From Streptomyces atratus (lineage in GTDB: Bacteria > Actinomycetota > Actinomycetes > Streptomycetales > Streptomycetaceae), in contig NZ_FPJO01000013.1 of NCBI RefSeq assembly GCF_900119365.1, forward strand, positions 62,001-126,000: a DNA stretch of 64,000 nucleotides, in the 5' to 3' direction. Position 1 is the first letter of the stretch. Every line of letters begins with the position of its first letter. This document shows positions 34,092 to 41,144 of this stretch, in pieces. The position numbers and the translations under genes are program-made. A model generated the notes under the pieces. That model made no database searches. It was not told the origin of the DNA and worked only from the letters and a program-made list of their open reading frames with translations.

Positions 34092-35395
34092 CAGTTGTCC
34101 GGGTCGCTTTCTCTACGCGGTACGACTTCTCTACGCGGTACGACACCGGACGGTGCCCGAGCACCGTCCGGCCGGCCGGCGGGCCGAGCAGACACGGAGG
34201 GCGGCAGCAGCAGACCGATGTCGACCAGCACCGCGGCCACCTTCCGGGCGTTGCTCTCTCCCAGCGCCGCGCCGAGACCGGTCAGGTCCGCGACCGGATC
34301 ACGGCGCAGCCCCTCCAGGAAAGGCAGCACTGCCGCGGGCAGCCGCACCCGACGGCCGCCCACCGAGAGCTGGACGTCATCCTTCACGCAAGCCGTGTGA
34401 AAGTACACGCCGGTCCGGAGCCGATGAACACCGTCTGCACACGCGTCGTCGTCCACGGGCAGGACCGGCACGGGTTCCGGGGTCTGCTCATGGAACGCCG
34501 ACTTGCGCACCGCCCACAGCACTTCGTCCGTGGAGATGTCGCGGCCCAGCGCGGCGAGCCGTTCGCCGGCCTCCCTCAGAGTGCGGCGCGCGAGGTCGGG
34601 GTCGGCGACGAGTTGGTCCGTCTCCACCCCGGCGCGCAGCCAGTCGTCGTCGACCGCTCTGCGCACGAGCTCGGTGAGCAGATCGTGGCGGGTGGTCCTC
34701 GACACGGCGACGGTGAGGTGGATGGACAGTTCGTTCTGCGTCATCGGCGAGTGCATGGTTCCCCGGGGCAGGTACAGGCTGTCCCCTGCCCGCAGCACCA
34801 GGTCGGCGAGCGGCTGGGAGGCGTCCTGCAGTTCCTTGCGCCGCTGGGCGGAGACGTCGAACCATGCGTGCGCCGCCAGCGGATCGGGCAGCGGCGGGGT
34901 ACGCAGCAGCCAGCGTTTGGCACCGGCGATCTGCAGAACCAGGACGTCCTGGACGTCGAAGTGCAGGTCCACGCCCTGGGAGTTCGGCGGCGTGACGAAG
35001 GCGTTGACCTTGACGGGGTGCCCCAGTTCGGCGGCGAGCTCGTGCGCGAAGCGGCGGATCGGGGCGTGGAAGCGGTGCAGCGAACGGACGATCAGCGTCT
35101 GTCCGGCCTTGAGTCCGGCCCGGATTCCGTCGGTGCTGGGGAAGGGCGCCGTGCCGGGCGCGTCGCCGGACTCCGGGATGCATCCCCGGGTGATGTCGCC
35201 CTCCACGCCGTCGCGGACCAGCCGCAGCGACGAGGTGCGCAAGCCGCCGGAGATCAGGTCCTCCAGGCCCTGCGGGGAGAACAGGTCGGCGAAGTCCTCC
35301 GCAAGGTCCTGGGCCGGTGTGTGCAGGTACCGGCGGCCGAACACCGATTCACGGAACTCCTCGGGGGGCAGCGCGGTGCAGCGCTTCAAGCCCAT
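34091..35395 (-). CDS. JmjC/cupin iron-2-oxoglutarate oxygenase
   Basis: Cupin_4/JmjC protein of 434 residues, related to ribosomal oxygenases. The iron site reads HFD in VDLHFDVQDVLVLQIAG (HxD) with the distal His in PRGTMHSPM. After the catalytic half and a helical dimerisation region comes a C-terminal winged-helix-like domain (about 330-400, VQLSVGGRRVRLPAAVLPFLEGL to VAAVLVDIGLLLPP) that resembles PqqD-type peptide-binding folds. It probably hydroxylates a residue or small molecule. Position between the SagB-type gene and an exporter, in a unit led by a 20-residue peptide, suggests peptide tailoring. The last residues contain an in-frame tandem duplication (VVPRRE twice). Confidence 0.82.
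   Translation of the reverse strand: MGLKRCTALPPEEFRESVFGRRYLHTPAQDLAEDFADLFSPQGLEDLISGGLRTSSLRLVRDGVEGDITRGCIPESGDAPGTAPFPSTDGIRAGLKAGQTLIVRSLHRFHAPIRRFAHELAAELGHPVKVNAFVTPPNSQGVDLHFDVQDVLVLQIAGAKRWLLRTPPLPDPLAAHAWFDVSAQRRKELQDASQPLADLVLRAGDSLYLPRGTMHSPMTQNELSIHLTVAVSRTTRHDLLTELVRRAVDDDWLRAGVETDQLVADPDLARRTLREAGERLAALGRDISTDEVLWAVRKSAFHEQTPEPVPVLPVDDDACADGVHRLRTGVYFHTACVKDDVQLSVGGRRVRLPAAVLPFLEGLRRDPVADLTGLGAALGESNARKVAAVLVDIGLLLPPSVSARPAGRPDGARAPSGVVPRREVVPRRESDPDN
34109..34144. repeat. Perfect 18-bp tandem duplication in the JmjC gene
   Basis: Bases 34109-34126 and 34127-34144 are identical. The duplication is in frame and doubles the residues VVPRRE at the JmjC protein's C-terminus, beyond the folded domain. 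Confidence 0.95.
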
Positions 35396-35447
35396 GGCGT
35401 ACTCCTGTCGTGTGCGGGCCCGGGGTCAGGAGACGAGAACCGGTGCG

Positions 35448-36545
35448 TCAGCGCACCGCGCCCGGGCGTGGAAAGGCGAAGTCGGCCGGGAGCAGCGAGG
35501 CGGGCCCTTCCGGGACCCCTGCGGCCAGGAGATACACGGCGAACTCCTCGTCGGGGTCGACGCCGAGGAACCGTTCCACCTCGCTGTCGACGAAGGCGAC
35601 GGTCTGGAACGGGCCGAGGCCCAGGGCCGTGGCGGCAAGCGCGAAGGTCTGTCCGTAGTGCCCGGCGTCGTACATCCACAGCCGATAGGCCCGCGGATGG
35701 CGGTATTTCCACGCCAGGCGGTTGGCGACGGCCGTGGTGAAGACGGTGAAGGCACCGTCGTAGGAGGCTTCCTGACCGTAGGTCAGTTCCGCCACTCGCG
35801 CACGGGAGGCGTCGGAGTCCAGCAGCTCCAGCGCGTGGCGGGCCACCGAGTAGTGGTACAGGCCGGGTTCGACGCCGGTGACGTCGTACGCGACGACGTA
35901 CGCCTCCACTTCGTGGCGGCCGCCTGCCGAGGCGCTGACCCGGCACTGCTGGACCCCGAAGGCTCCGCCGTCGATGAACCTGTGCGGCGCGAAGCTGTGG
36001 AAGAGCAAAGTGCCGAGCTGGTCGAGCGTGACGGGAGCTCCGGTGAACCGGCGATGGGTGCGCCGCGCGGCGAACACGTCGTCGACGGGTGCGGTCAGGT
36101 TCAGTGGCCGGCGGGGCAGTGGCACGACCGGGCGGTCGGTGTACTCCTTGAACGCCTCGGGCGCATCGCCCTCGGTGAGGATGGCGTCCGCCTCGTCGGC
36201 CCGCCGGGGGGAGTCGACGAGATAGTCGGCGTCGCGCGCCTCGATGTGGAGGCGCTGGGCCAGGCCTCCCCAACGCTGCCACAGCGGCGGCATCCGGTCC
36301 GCGCCGTCCACCGCGACGAGCACTCCGAGTCTCAGCAGCGCACCGACGGCCTCGCGCACGCCGGCCGCGTGCTCCGCGCCGAAGGCGCCCGCGAGATCGT
36401 CCAGTTCGATCCCGTCTCCGGCCCTGTCCAGCACCTTGCGCAGATCGTCCGAGAGCCGGATCCACTGGCGTCGCCCGGGTACGCCGGCTTCCAGCCCTTC
36501 GGGCACCCAGCGCAGGAGCAGTTGCTCGGGGCGGCGGACCTTCAT
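35448..36545 (-). CDS. SagB-type FMN dehydrogenase with N-terminal winged helix
   Basis: Protein of 365 residues. The first 90 form a winged-helix-like domain (IRLSDDLRKVLDRAGDGIELDDLAGAF, then VGALLRLGVLVAV). Residues about 150-355 are the nitroreductase-fold SagB/ThcOx dehydrogenase (DVFAARRTHRRFTGAPVTLDQLGTLL, then YRLWMYDAGHYGQTFALAATALGLGPFQTVAFVDSEVE). Relatives oxidise azolines to azoles in RiPPs using FMN. There is no YcaO cyclodehydratase here and the nearby peptide has no Cys, so classic azole formation is unlikely and another dehydrogenation may be catalysed. First large gene after the peptide, with hairpins in between. Confidence 0.88.
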   Translation of the reverse strand: MKVRRPEQLLLRWVPEGLEAGVPGRRQWIRLSDDLRKVLDRAGDGIELDDLAGAFGAEHAAGVREAVGALLRLGVLVAVDGADRMPPLWQRWGGLAQRLHIEARDADYLVDSPRRADEADAILTEGDAPEAFKEYTDRPVVPLPRRPLNLTAPVDDVFAARRTHRRFTGAPVTLDQLGTLLFHSFAPHRFIDGGAFGVQQCRVSASAGGRHEVEAYVVAYDVTGVEPGLYHYSVARHALELLDSDASRARVAELTYGQEASYDGAFTVFTTAVANRLAWKYRHPRAYRLWMYDAGHYGQTFALAATALGLGPFQTVAFVDSEVERFLGVDPDEEFAVYLLAAGVPEGPASLLPADFAFPRPGAVR

Positions 36546-36573
36546 TCGTCTCTCCCTCTCGGCTGCTTTCGCC

Positions 36574-36641
36574 CGGACCCGGGCCTGTCCGCCGGACAGG
36601 CCCAGGTCCGGCTGCGGTGCTCTGCGGCACCGCAGCCGGAC
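36574..36641 (-). terminator. Two overlapping strong hairpins between peptide and SagB genes
   Basis: Reading the minus strand, a perfect 14-bp stem with an 8-base loop (36641 to 36606) comes first. A second hairpin follows (36610 to 36574) with a perfect 10-bp stem, a 3-base loop and a further 6 bp beyond one mismatch. The two share bases 36606-36610, so their outer parts exclude each other. There is no T-run. This could attenuate transcription so that the peptide is made in excess over the enzymes, or protect the peptide mRNA. Confidence 0.8.
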
Positions 36642-36665
36642 TGACCGTCATCCCCTCAGGGATGA

Positions 36666-36728
36666 TCAGGTGGACGGGTGGTGCAGCAGCACCTGGCCGT
36701 CCTCGATGATCTCGATGTCGAGAGCCAT
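36666..36728 (-). CDS. Candidate 20-residue precursor peptide
   Basis: Tiny gene encoding MALDIEIIEDGQVLLHHPST. Its ribosome site is a perfect GGAGGTGA, 8 bases before the ATG (36729-36741 upstream), the best in this part of the window. A good promoter lies about 100 bases upstream. It is followed by strong hairpins and then SagB-type and JmjC genes and an exporter, the layout of a ribosomally made peptide pathway. The acidic N-terminal half could be a recognition sequence and the LLHHPST tail the modified core. There is no Cys; Ser, Thr, Pro and two His are the likely targets. I do not recognise the family. It could also be a leader peptide for translational attenuation. Confidence 0.7.
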   Translation of the reverse strand: MALDIEIIEDGQVLLHHPST

Positions 36729-36837
36729 TTCTGTCACCTCCGCTTCTTTACCGAAGTTCCCGCCGACGGGCGCCGGCGAGGAAGGAAGAGAACCCCTTGC
36801 GAAAGCCCGGGTCGCGGTCCGCCTTCCGACACGTTGA

Positions 36838-36867
36838 ACATTAGGCGCCGTATTTCGACATCGGCAA
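36838..36867 (-). promoter_or_regulatory. Candidate promoter of the peptide operon
   Basis: On the minus strand: -35 TTGCCG (36867-36862), an 18-base spacer and -10 TAATGT (36843-36838). A start near 36830 leaves a leader of about 100 bases before the peptide ATG. Confidence 0.5.
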
Positions 36868-37015
36868 TATCTCTCACGGTCAATGACTGGAAAATGAGCC
36901 CCATTTCGTCGACCTCATCGAGAAAGCCGAGGTGAGAGTGGACGCGAGCGAGCCGTATGCCACCGCTCACGGCATCCGAAAACAGTCTCCACGGAATCAC
37001 GGATCAGAGCTTGAT

Positions 37016-37043
37016 TGATCCTCGACAGGGCCGAGTTAGAATC
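37016..37043 (+). promoter_or_regulatory. Candidate promoter of the diaminobutyrate aminotransferase
   Basis: -35 TTGATC (37016-37021), a 16-base spacer and -10 TAGAAT (37038-37043). It leaves a leader of about 190 bases containing the inverted repeat at 37108-37128 and the tiny ORF at 37239. Confidence 0.55.
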
Positions 37044-37107
37044 CGGCCGGAGATCCTGCAAAACCTCGACTTTTTCTCTGCAGGTCTCATCTCCAATAGG
37101 ATGGAGG

Positions 37108-37128
37108 CGAATTTCGATGCGAAATTCG
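37108..37128. promoter_or_regulatory. Perfect 9-bp inverted repeat in the aminotransferase leader
   Basis: CGAATTTCG and CGAAATTCG flank ATG. It is an AT-rich palindrome in a GC-rich genome, downstream of the candidate promoter. It could be an operator or a small RNA hairpin. Confidence 0.6.
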
Positions 37129-37238
37129 ATGCCTCGCAGAGTTGCGCGCGACCGGTTCGGGCAGTCGGGATCCGGGACGCCGCGCACGGCTCGACGGACT
37201 CCTTTCACCAGCCCTCCCTCTGTTCCTAAGGATTCGTT

Positions 37239-37328
37239 ATGGACCGTCAGAACGCCCTGCCCTCCCAAGCCCCGGCCGTCGCTCCCGCCCTCGCCCTCGC
37301 CGTGGACCTCGCGCAGGTCGCGGCATGA
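37239..37328 (+). CDS. Tiny 29-residue ORF coupled to the aminotransferase
   Basis: ATG at 37239, nine bases after AAGG, encoding 29 residues: MDRQNALPSQ, then an Ala/Pro/Leu/Val-rich tail ending LAQVAA. Its stop overlaps the aminotransferase start as ATGA, so translation of one would feed the other. The composition (no Gly, Cys or aromatic residue) may mean a simple coupling leader. A second short peptide for the neighbouring peptide-modifying enzymes is possible but unsupported. Confidence 0.5.
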   Translation: MDRQNALPSQAPAVAPALALAVDLAQVAA

Positions 37329-38596
37329 CCGCCACCCGGCCCGGCCCGGACATATTCGAGACCCTGGAGTCGGAGGTCCGCAGCTACTGCCGCGGCTGGC
37401 CCGCCGTCTTCGACCGTGCGCAGGGCAGTCGCATGTACGACGAGGACGGCCATACGTACCTCGACTTCTTCGCCGGCGCGGGCTCGCTCAACTACGGCCA
37501 CAACAACCCGCTGCTGAAGCGCGCGCTGATCGACTACATCGAGCGGGACGGCGTCACGCACGGCCTGGACATGTCCACCACGGCCAAGCGCACCTTCCTC
37601 GAGTCCTTCCGGAACACGGTCCTGCGCCCCCGCGGACTGCCCTACAAGGTCATGTTCCCGGGCCCGACGGGCACCAACGCCGTCGAGGCGGCGCTGAAGC
37701 TGGCACGCAAGGTCAAGGGCCGCGAGTCCGTCGTATCCTTCACCAACGCCTTCCACGGCATGTCGCTCGGCTCGCTCGCCGTCACCGGAAACGCCTTCAA
37801 GCGGGCGGGCGCCGGCATCCCGCTCGTGCACGGAACACCCATGCCGTTCGACGGCTATCTCGACGGCCGGAGCCCGGACTTCCTCTGGTTCGAGCGGCTT
37901 CTCGACGACTCCGGGTCGGGCCTCGACCGGCCGGCTGCGGTGATCGTCGAGACGGTGCAGGGCGAGGGCGGCGTCAACGTCGCGCGTGGCGAGTGGCTGC
38001 GCGGCCTCGAAGACCTGTGCAGGCGGCACGACATGCTCCTGATCGTCGACGACGTCCAGATGGGCTGCGGCCGCACCGGCGGGTTCTTCTCCTTCGAGGA
38101 GGCCGGCATCGTGCCGGACGTGGTCACCGTGTCGAAGTCCATCAGCGGCTACGGCCTGCCCTTCGCACTCACCCTCTTCAGGCCCGAACTGGACATCTGG
38201 GAGCCGGGCGAGCACAACGGCACCTTCCGGGGCAACAATCCGGCGTTCGTGACCGGGGCCGCCGCGCTGGACGCCTACTGGGCCGACGGGCAGGCGATGG
38301 AGAAGCAGACGCTCGCACTCGGCGACCGGGTCGAGGAGGCGCTCCGGGCGATCCGCTCCGAGCATTTCGAGGACACCGAGGATCCCCGCGGCCGCGGTCT
38401 GATCTGGGGCCTGGAGTTCCACGCCCGGGACCGGGCGACCCGGACCGCCCGGCGCGCCTTCGAGCTGGGCCTGCTGATCGAGACCTCCGGCCCCGAGAGC
38501 GAGGTCGTCAAGATACTCCCGCCACTCACCATCACCCGCGAGGAACTGGACGAGGGCCTGGGCATCCTGGCCCGCGCCGCACGCGAGACGGCCTGA
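37325..38596 (+). CDS. Diaminobutyrate-2-oxoglutarate aminotransferase (EctB-like)
   Basis: Class III PLP aminotransferase of 423 residues. It opens with IFETLESEVRSYCRGWP, typical of EctB, and shows FPGPTGTNAVEAALKLAR, the PLP-phosphate region FTNAFHGMSLGSLAVTG, the Asp in LLIVDDVQMGCGRTG and the Schiff-base Lys in VVTVSKSISGYGLPFA. It converts aspartate semialdehyde and glutamate to L-2,4-diaminobutyrate. No ectA or ectC follows, so this is not an ectoine operon. A Dab-specific adenylation domain in the same cluster explains the need. Aspartate semialdehyde is also the GriI substrate, so both arms draw on one precursor. Confidence 0.92.
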   Translation: MTATRPGPDIFETLESEVRSYCRGWPAVFDRAQGSRMYDEDGHTYLDFFAGAGSLNYGHNNPLLKRALIDYIERDGVTHGLDMSTTAKRTFLESFRNTVLRPRGLPYKVMFPGPTGTNAVEAALKLARKVKGRESVVSFTNAFHGMSLGSLAVTGNAFKRAGAGIPLVHGTPMPFDGYLDGRSPDFLWFERLLDDSGSGLDRPAAVIVETVQGEGGVNVARGEWLRGLEDLCRRHDMLLIVDDVQMGCGRTGGFFSFEEAGIVPDVVTVSKSISGYGLPFALTLFRPELDIWEPGEHNGTFRGNNPAFVTGAAALDAYWADGQAMEKQTLALGDRVEEALRAIRSEHFEDTEDPRGRGLIWGLEFHARDRATRTARRAFELGLLIETSGPESEVVKILPPLTITREELDEGLGILARAARETA

Positions 38597-38620
38597 CAGC
38601 ACCCGGCACGGGCGGCCCGT

Positions 38621-38651
38621 TTGGATGACCAAAGTAGCGAGGGGTTACCAT
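38621..38651 (+). promoter_or_regulatory. Candidate housekeeping promoter of GAPDH
   Basis: TTGGAT (38621-38626), a 19-base spacer and TACCAT (38646-38651), about 30 bases before the GAPDH GTG start. Confidence 0.45.
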
Positions 38652-38682
38652 ATGAGCGCCGCCTAGCTCGAAAGATAAACCT

Positions 38683-40128
38683 GTGACTGTCAATGACGAC
38701 TCGTTCACCAGCTGGAAGAACCGCGAGGAGATCGCGGAGTCGATGATCCCGGTCATCGGGAAACTGCACCGGGAGCGGGACGTAACGGTCCTGCTCCACA
38801 GCCGATCCTTGGTGAACAAGTCGGTGGTCAGCATCCTGAAGACCCACCGATTCGCCCGCCAGATCGCCGGTGAGGAGCTGTCGGTCACCGACACGCTGCC
38901 GTTCCTCCAGGCCCTCACCACGCTCGACCTCGGTCCTTCCCAGATCGACATCGGCATGCTCGCCGCGACCTACGCCGCCGACGAGCGCGGTCTCTCGGTG
39001 GAGGAGTTCACCGCCGAGGCCGTCGCCGGCGCCACGGGTGCCAACAAGCTCGAGCTCGGTGACGGACGCGACGTCGTCCTCTACGGCTTCGGCCGCATCG
39101 GCCGCCTCGTCGCCCGTCTGCTCATCGAGAAGGCCGGCTCCGGCAACGGCCTGCGGCTGCGCGCCATCGTCGTCCGTCGGGGCGGCGACCAGGACATCGT
39201 CAAGCGCGCCTCGCTGCTGCGCCGCGACTCGATCCACGGCCAGTTCCAGGGCACGATCACCGTCGACGAGTCGAAGAACACGATCGTCGCCAACGGCAAC
39301 GAGATCAAGGTGATCTACGCCAACGATCCGTCCGAGGTCGACTACACGGCGTACGGCATCAAGGACGCCATCCTCATCGACAACACCGGCAAGTGGCGCG
39401 ACCGCGAGGGTCTGTCGAAGCACCTGCGCCCCGGCATCGACAAGGTCGTCCTGACCGCGCCGGGCAAGGGCGACGTCCCGAACATCGTGCACGGTGTCAA
39501 CCACGACACGATCAAGCAGGACGAGCAGATCCTGTCCTGCGCGTCCTGCACCACCAACGCGATCGTGCCGCCGCTGAAGGCGATGGCGGACGAGTACGGC
39601 GTCCTGCGCGGCCACGTGGAGACCGTCCACTCGTTCACCAACGACCAGAACCTGCTGGACAACTACCACAAGGCCGACCGCCGCGGCCGTTCCGCGCCGC
39701 TGAACATGGTCATCACCGAGACCGGTGCCGCGTCCGCGGTCGCCAAGGCGCTGCCCGAGCTCAAGGCGCCGATCACCGGCAGCTCGATCCGGGTCCCGGT
39801 GCCGGACGTCTCGATCGCGATCCTCAGTCTGCGGCTCGGACGCGAGACGACCCGCGACGAGGTCCTCGACTACCTCCGCAATGTGTCGCTGACCTCGCCG
39901 CTCAAGCGCCAGATCGACTTCACCACCGCCCCGGACGCGGTGTCGAGCGACTTCATGGGCTCGCGCCACGCCTCGATCGTCGACGCCGGCGCCACCAAGG
40001 TCGACGGCGACAACGCGATCCTCTACCTCTGGTACGACAACGAGTTCGGCTACTCGTGCCAGGTCATCCGCGTCGTCCAGCACGTCTCCGGCGTGGAGTA
40101 CCCGACCTACCCGGCCCCGGCGGTCTGA
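38683..40128 (+). CDS. gap: Glyceraldehyde-3-phosphate dehydrogenase with N-terminal extension
   Basis: GAPDH of 481 residues. About 125 residues of helical N-terminal extension come before the NAD fold (VVLYGFGRIGRLVARLLIEK). The catalytic Cys is intact in SCASCTTNAIVPPLKAM, followed by HSFTNDQNLLDNYHKADRRGR and WYDNEFGYSCQVIRV at the end. The extended form is a known actinobacterial variant. It makes or uses 1,3-bisphosphoglycerate in central metabolism. It stands alone with its own promoter and terminator and marks the right edge of the first biosynthetic cluster. Confidence 0.94.
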   Translation: MTVNDDSFTSWKNREEIAESMIPVIGKLHRERDVTVLLHSRSLVNKSVVSILKTHRFARQIAGEELSVTDTLPFLQALTTLDLGPSQIDIGMLAATYAADERGLSVEEFTAEAVAGATGANKLELGDGRDVVLYGFGRIGRLVARLLIEKAGSGNGLRLRAIVVRRGGDQDIVKRASLLRRDSIHGQFQGTITVDESKNTIVANGNEIKVIYANDPSEVDYTAYGIKDAILIDNTGKWRDREGLSKHLRPGIDKVVLTAPGKGDVPNIVHGVNHDTIKQDEQILSCASCTTNAIVPPLKAMADEYGVLRGHVETVHSFTNDQNLLDNYHKADRRGRSAPLNMVITETGAASAVAKALPELKAPITGSSIRVPVPDVSIAILSLRLGRETTRDEVLDYLRNVSLTSPLKRQIDFTTAPDAVSSDFMGSRHASIVDAGATKVDGDNAILYLWYDNEFGYSCQVIRVVQHVSGVEYPTYPAPAV

Positions 40129-40193
40129 TCCCGGCGCACTCCCCTCCCCCGGGCCGGCACCCCCGTCCCGGGAAGAGGATCATCCGGACGCAC

Positions 40194-40239
40194 CACGAAG
40201 GGCGCCCGATGGGCAGCTGCTCATCGGGCGCCCTTCGTG
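40194..40239 (+). terminator. Strong terminator after GAPDH
   Basis: Perfect 18-bp stem (40194-40211 with 40222-40239) around a 10-base loop, 65 bases after the GAPDH stop. Confidence 0.85.
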
Positions 40240-40312
40240 CTGCGCAGGGCCTGATTCCGGATGCGCCGACATCCGATGTCGCGCGCCCGAAAGCCTGTGG
40301 CACGATGCCCCG

Positions 40313-41060
40313 ATGATCACCAGTGCACCCATACCCCCTGTCGTTTCCGCAGGTCGGATGGCCCGGAACGCCCAACTGGTACTCGGCCTCCCCAACGGCC
40401 TGGAGTTGCGACCCTGGTGCCTGGAGGACGCCGATGCGTTGGCAGCCGCCGACCAGGATCCGGCGATTCGCCGATGGAACCTCTTCACCGTGGAGTCGGC
40501 GCAGGACGCACGCAACAGGATCGAGCGCATGCACGGGCGCTGGCAGGCCGAGACGGGCGCGGTCTGGGCCGTCGCCCGGCCCGGTGGCGAGGCCACGGGA
40601 CTCATCGGGCTGACCGACGTCGATCTCGAAGGCGGCAGCGCCGAGATCATCTACTGGCTCCTGCCCGCGGCCCGCGGCGGTGGGGTCGCGGTCGAGGCGG
40701 TGAAGCGCGTCAGCCGGTGGGCCCTGGAGGAGCTGGGCCTGCATCGGCTGCGGCTGTGCCACTCGGTGGCCAACCCGGCCTCCTGCAAAGTGGCGCTCAA
40801 GGCCGGATACCCCATCGAAGGCGTCATGCGCGGCGCGCTGCTGCACGCGGACGGATGGCACGACCAGCGCACTCCTGGCCAAGGGCGTGCGGCAGGGCCG
40901 CTTCGCCGCGGACCTCGATACGGCGGCGCGCGCTTCCGAACTCCTCGCCCTGCTCGACGGGTTGAGCACGAGGGTCGTCCTGGGCCGGCGTGGAGCCGAC
41001 CGGGCGAGTGCGCTGCGCACGGCACTGTCGGCGACCGAGCGGCTGCTGGAACGGGACTGA
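40313..41060 (+). pseudogene. GNAT acetyltransferase truncated and joined to a TetR C-terminus
   Basis: From the ATG at 40313 the frame encodes a RimJ/RimL-type acetyltransferase (LRPWCLEDADALAAADQD, IYWLLPAARGGGVAVEAVKRVSRWALEELGLHRL, then KAGYPIEGVMRGALLHADGWHDQ). The family's final residues are missing. From about 40866, in another frame, a typical TetR-family C-terminal segment runs to the TGA at 41060 (LLAKGVRQGRFAADLDTAARASELLALLDGLSTR). The acetyltransferase frame otherwise reads on without a stop deep into the next gene. A deletion that removed the end of one gene and the start of another is the simplest explanation. The truncated enzyme may still fold. Confidence 0.75.
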
Positions 41061-41144
41061 GCCCTCCGACGCCCCGTCCGGGCGTCCCACCCCCGGGGAC
41101 CCTGGGATACGGTGGGTCGGCAACACGGCGTGGAGGGAACCACA

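Larger units (their letters stand above)
36729..37238. other. AT-richer divergent intergenic region
   Basis: 510 bases between the peptide gene (minus) and the tiny ORF before the aminotransferase (plus), clearly lower in GC than its flanks, especially 36830-37130. It holds divergent promoters and a perfect inverted repeat. No further gene with a ribosome site was seen. Confidence 0.8.

Noticed and set aside
35448..36545. Classic thiazole/oxazole (TOMM) cluster
   Set aside because: There is a SagB-type dehydrogenase but no YcaO cyclodehydratase, and the candidate peptide has no Cys and only one Ser and one Thr.
37325..38596. Ectoine biosynthesis operon
   Set aside because: The aminotransferase is EctB-like, but no EctA acetyltransferase or EctC synthase follows; GAPDH is next.
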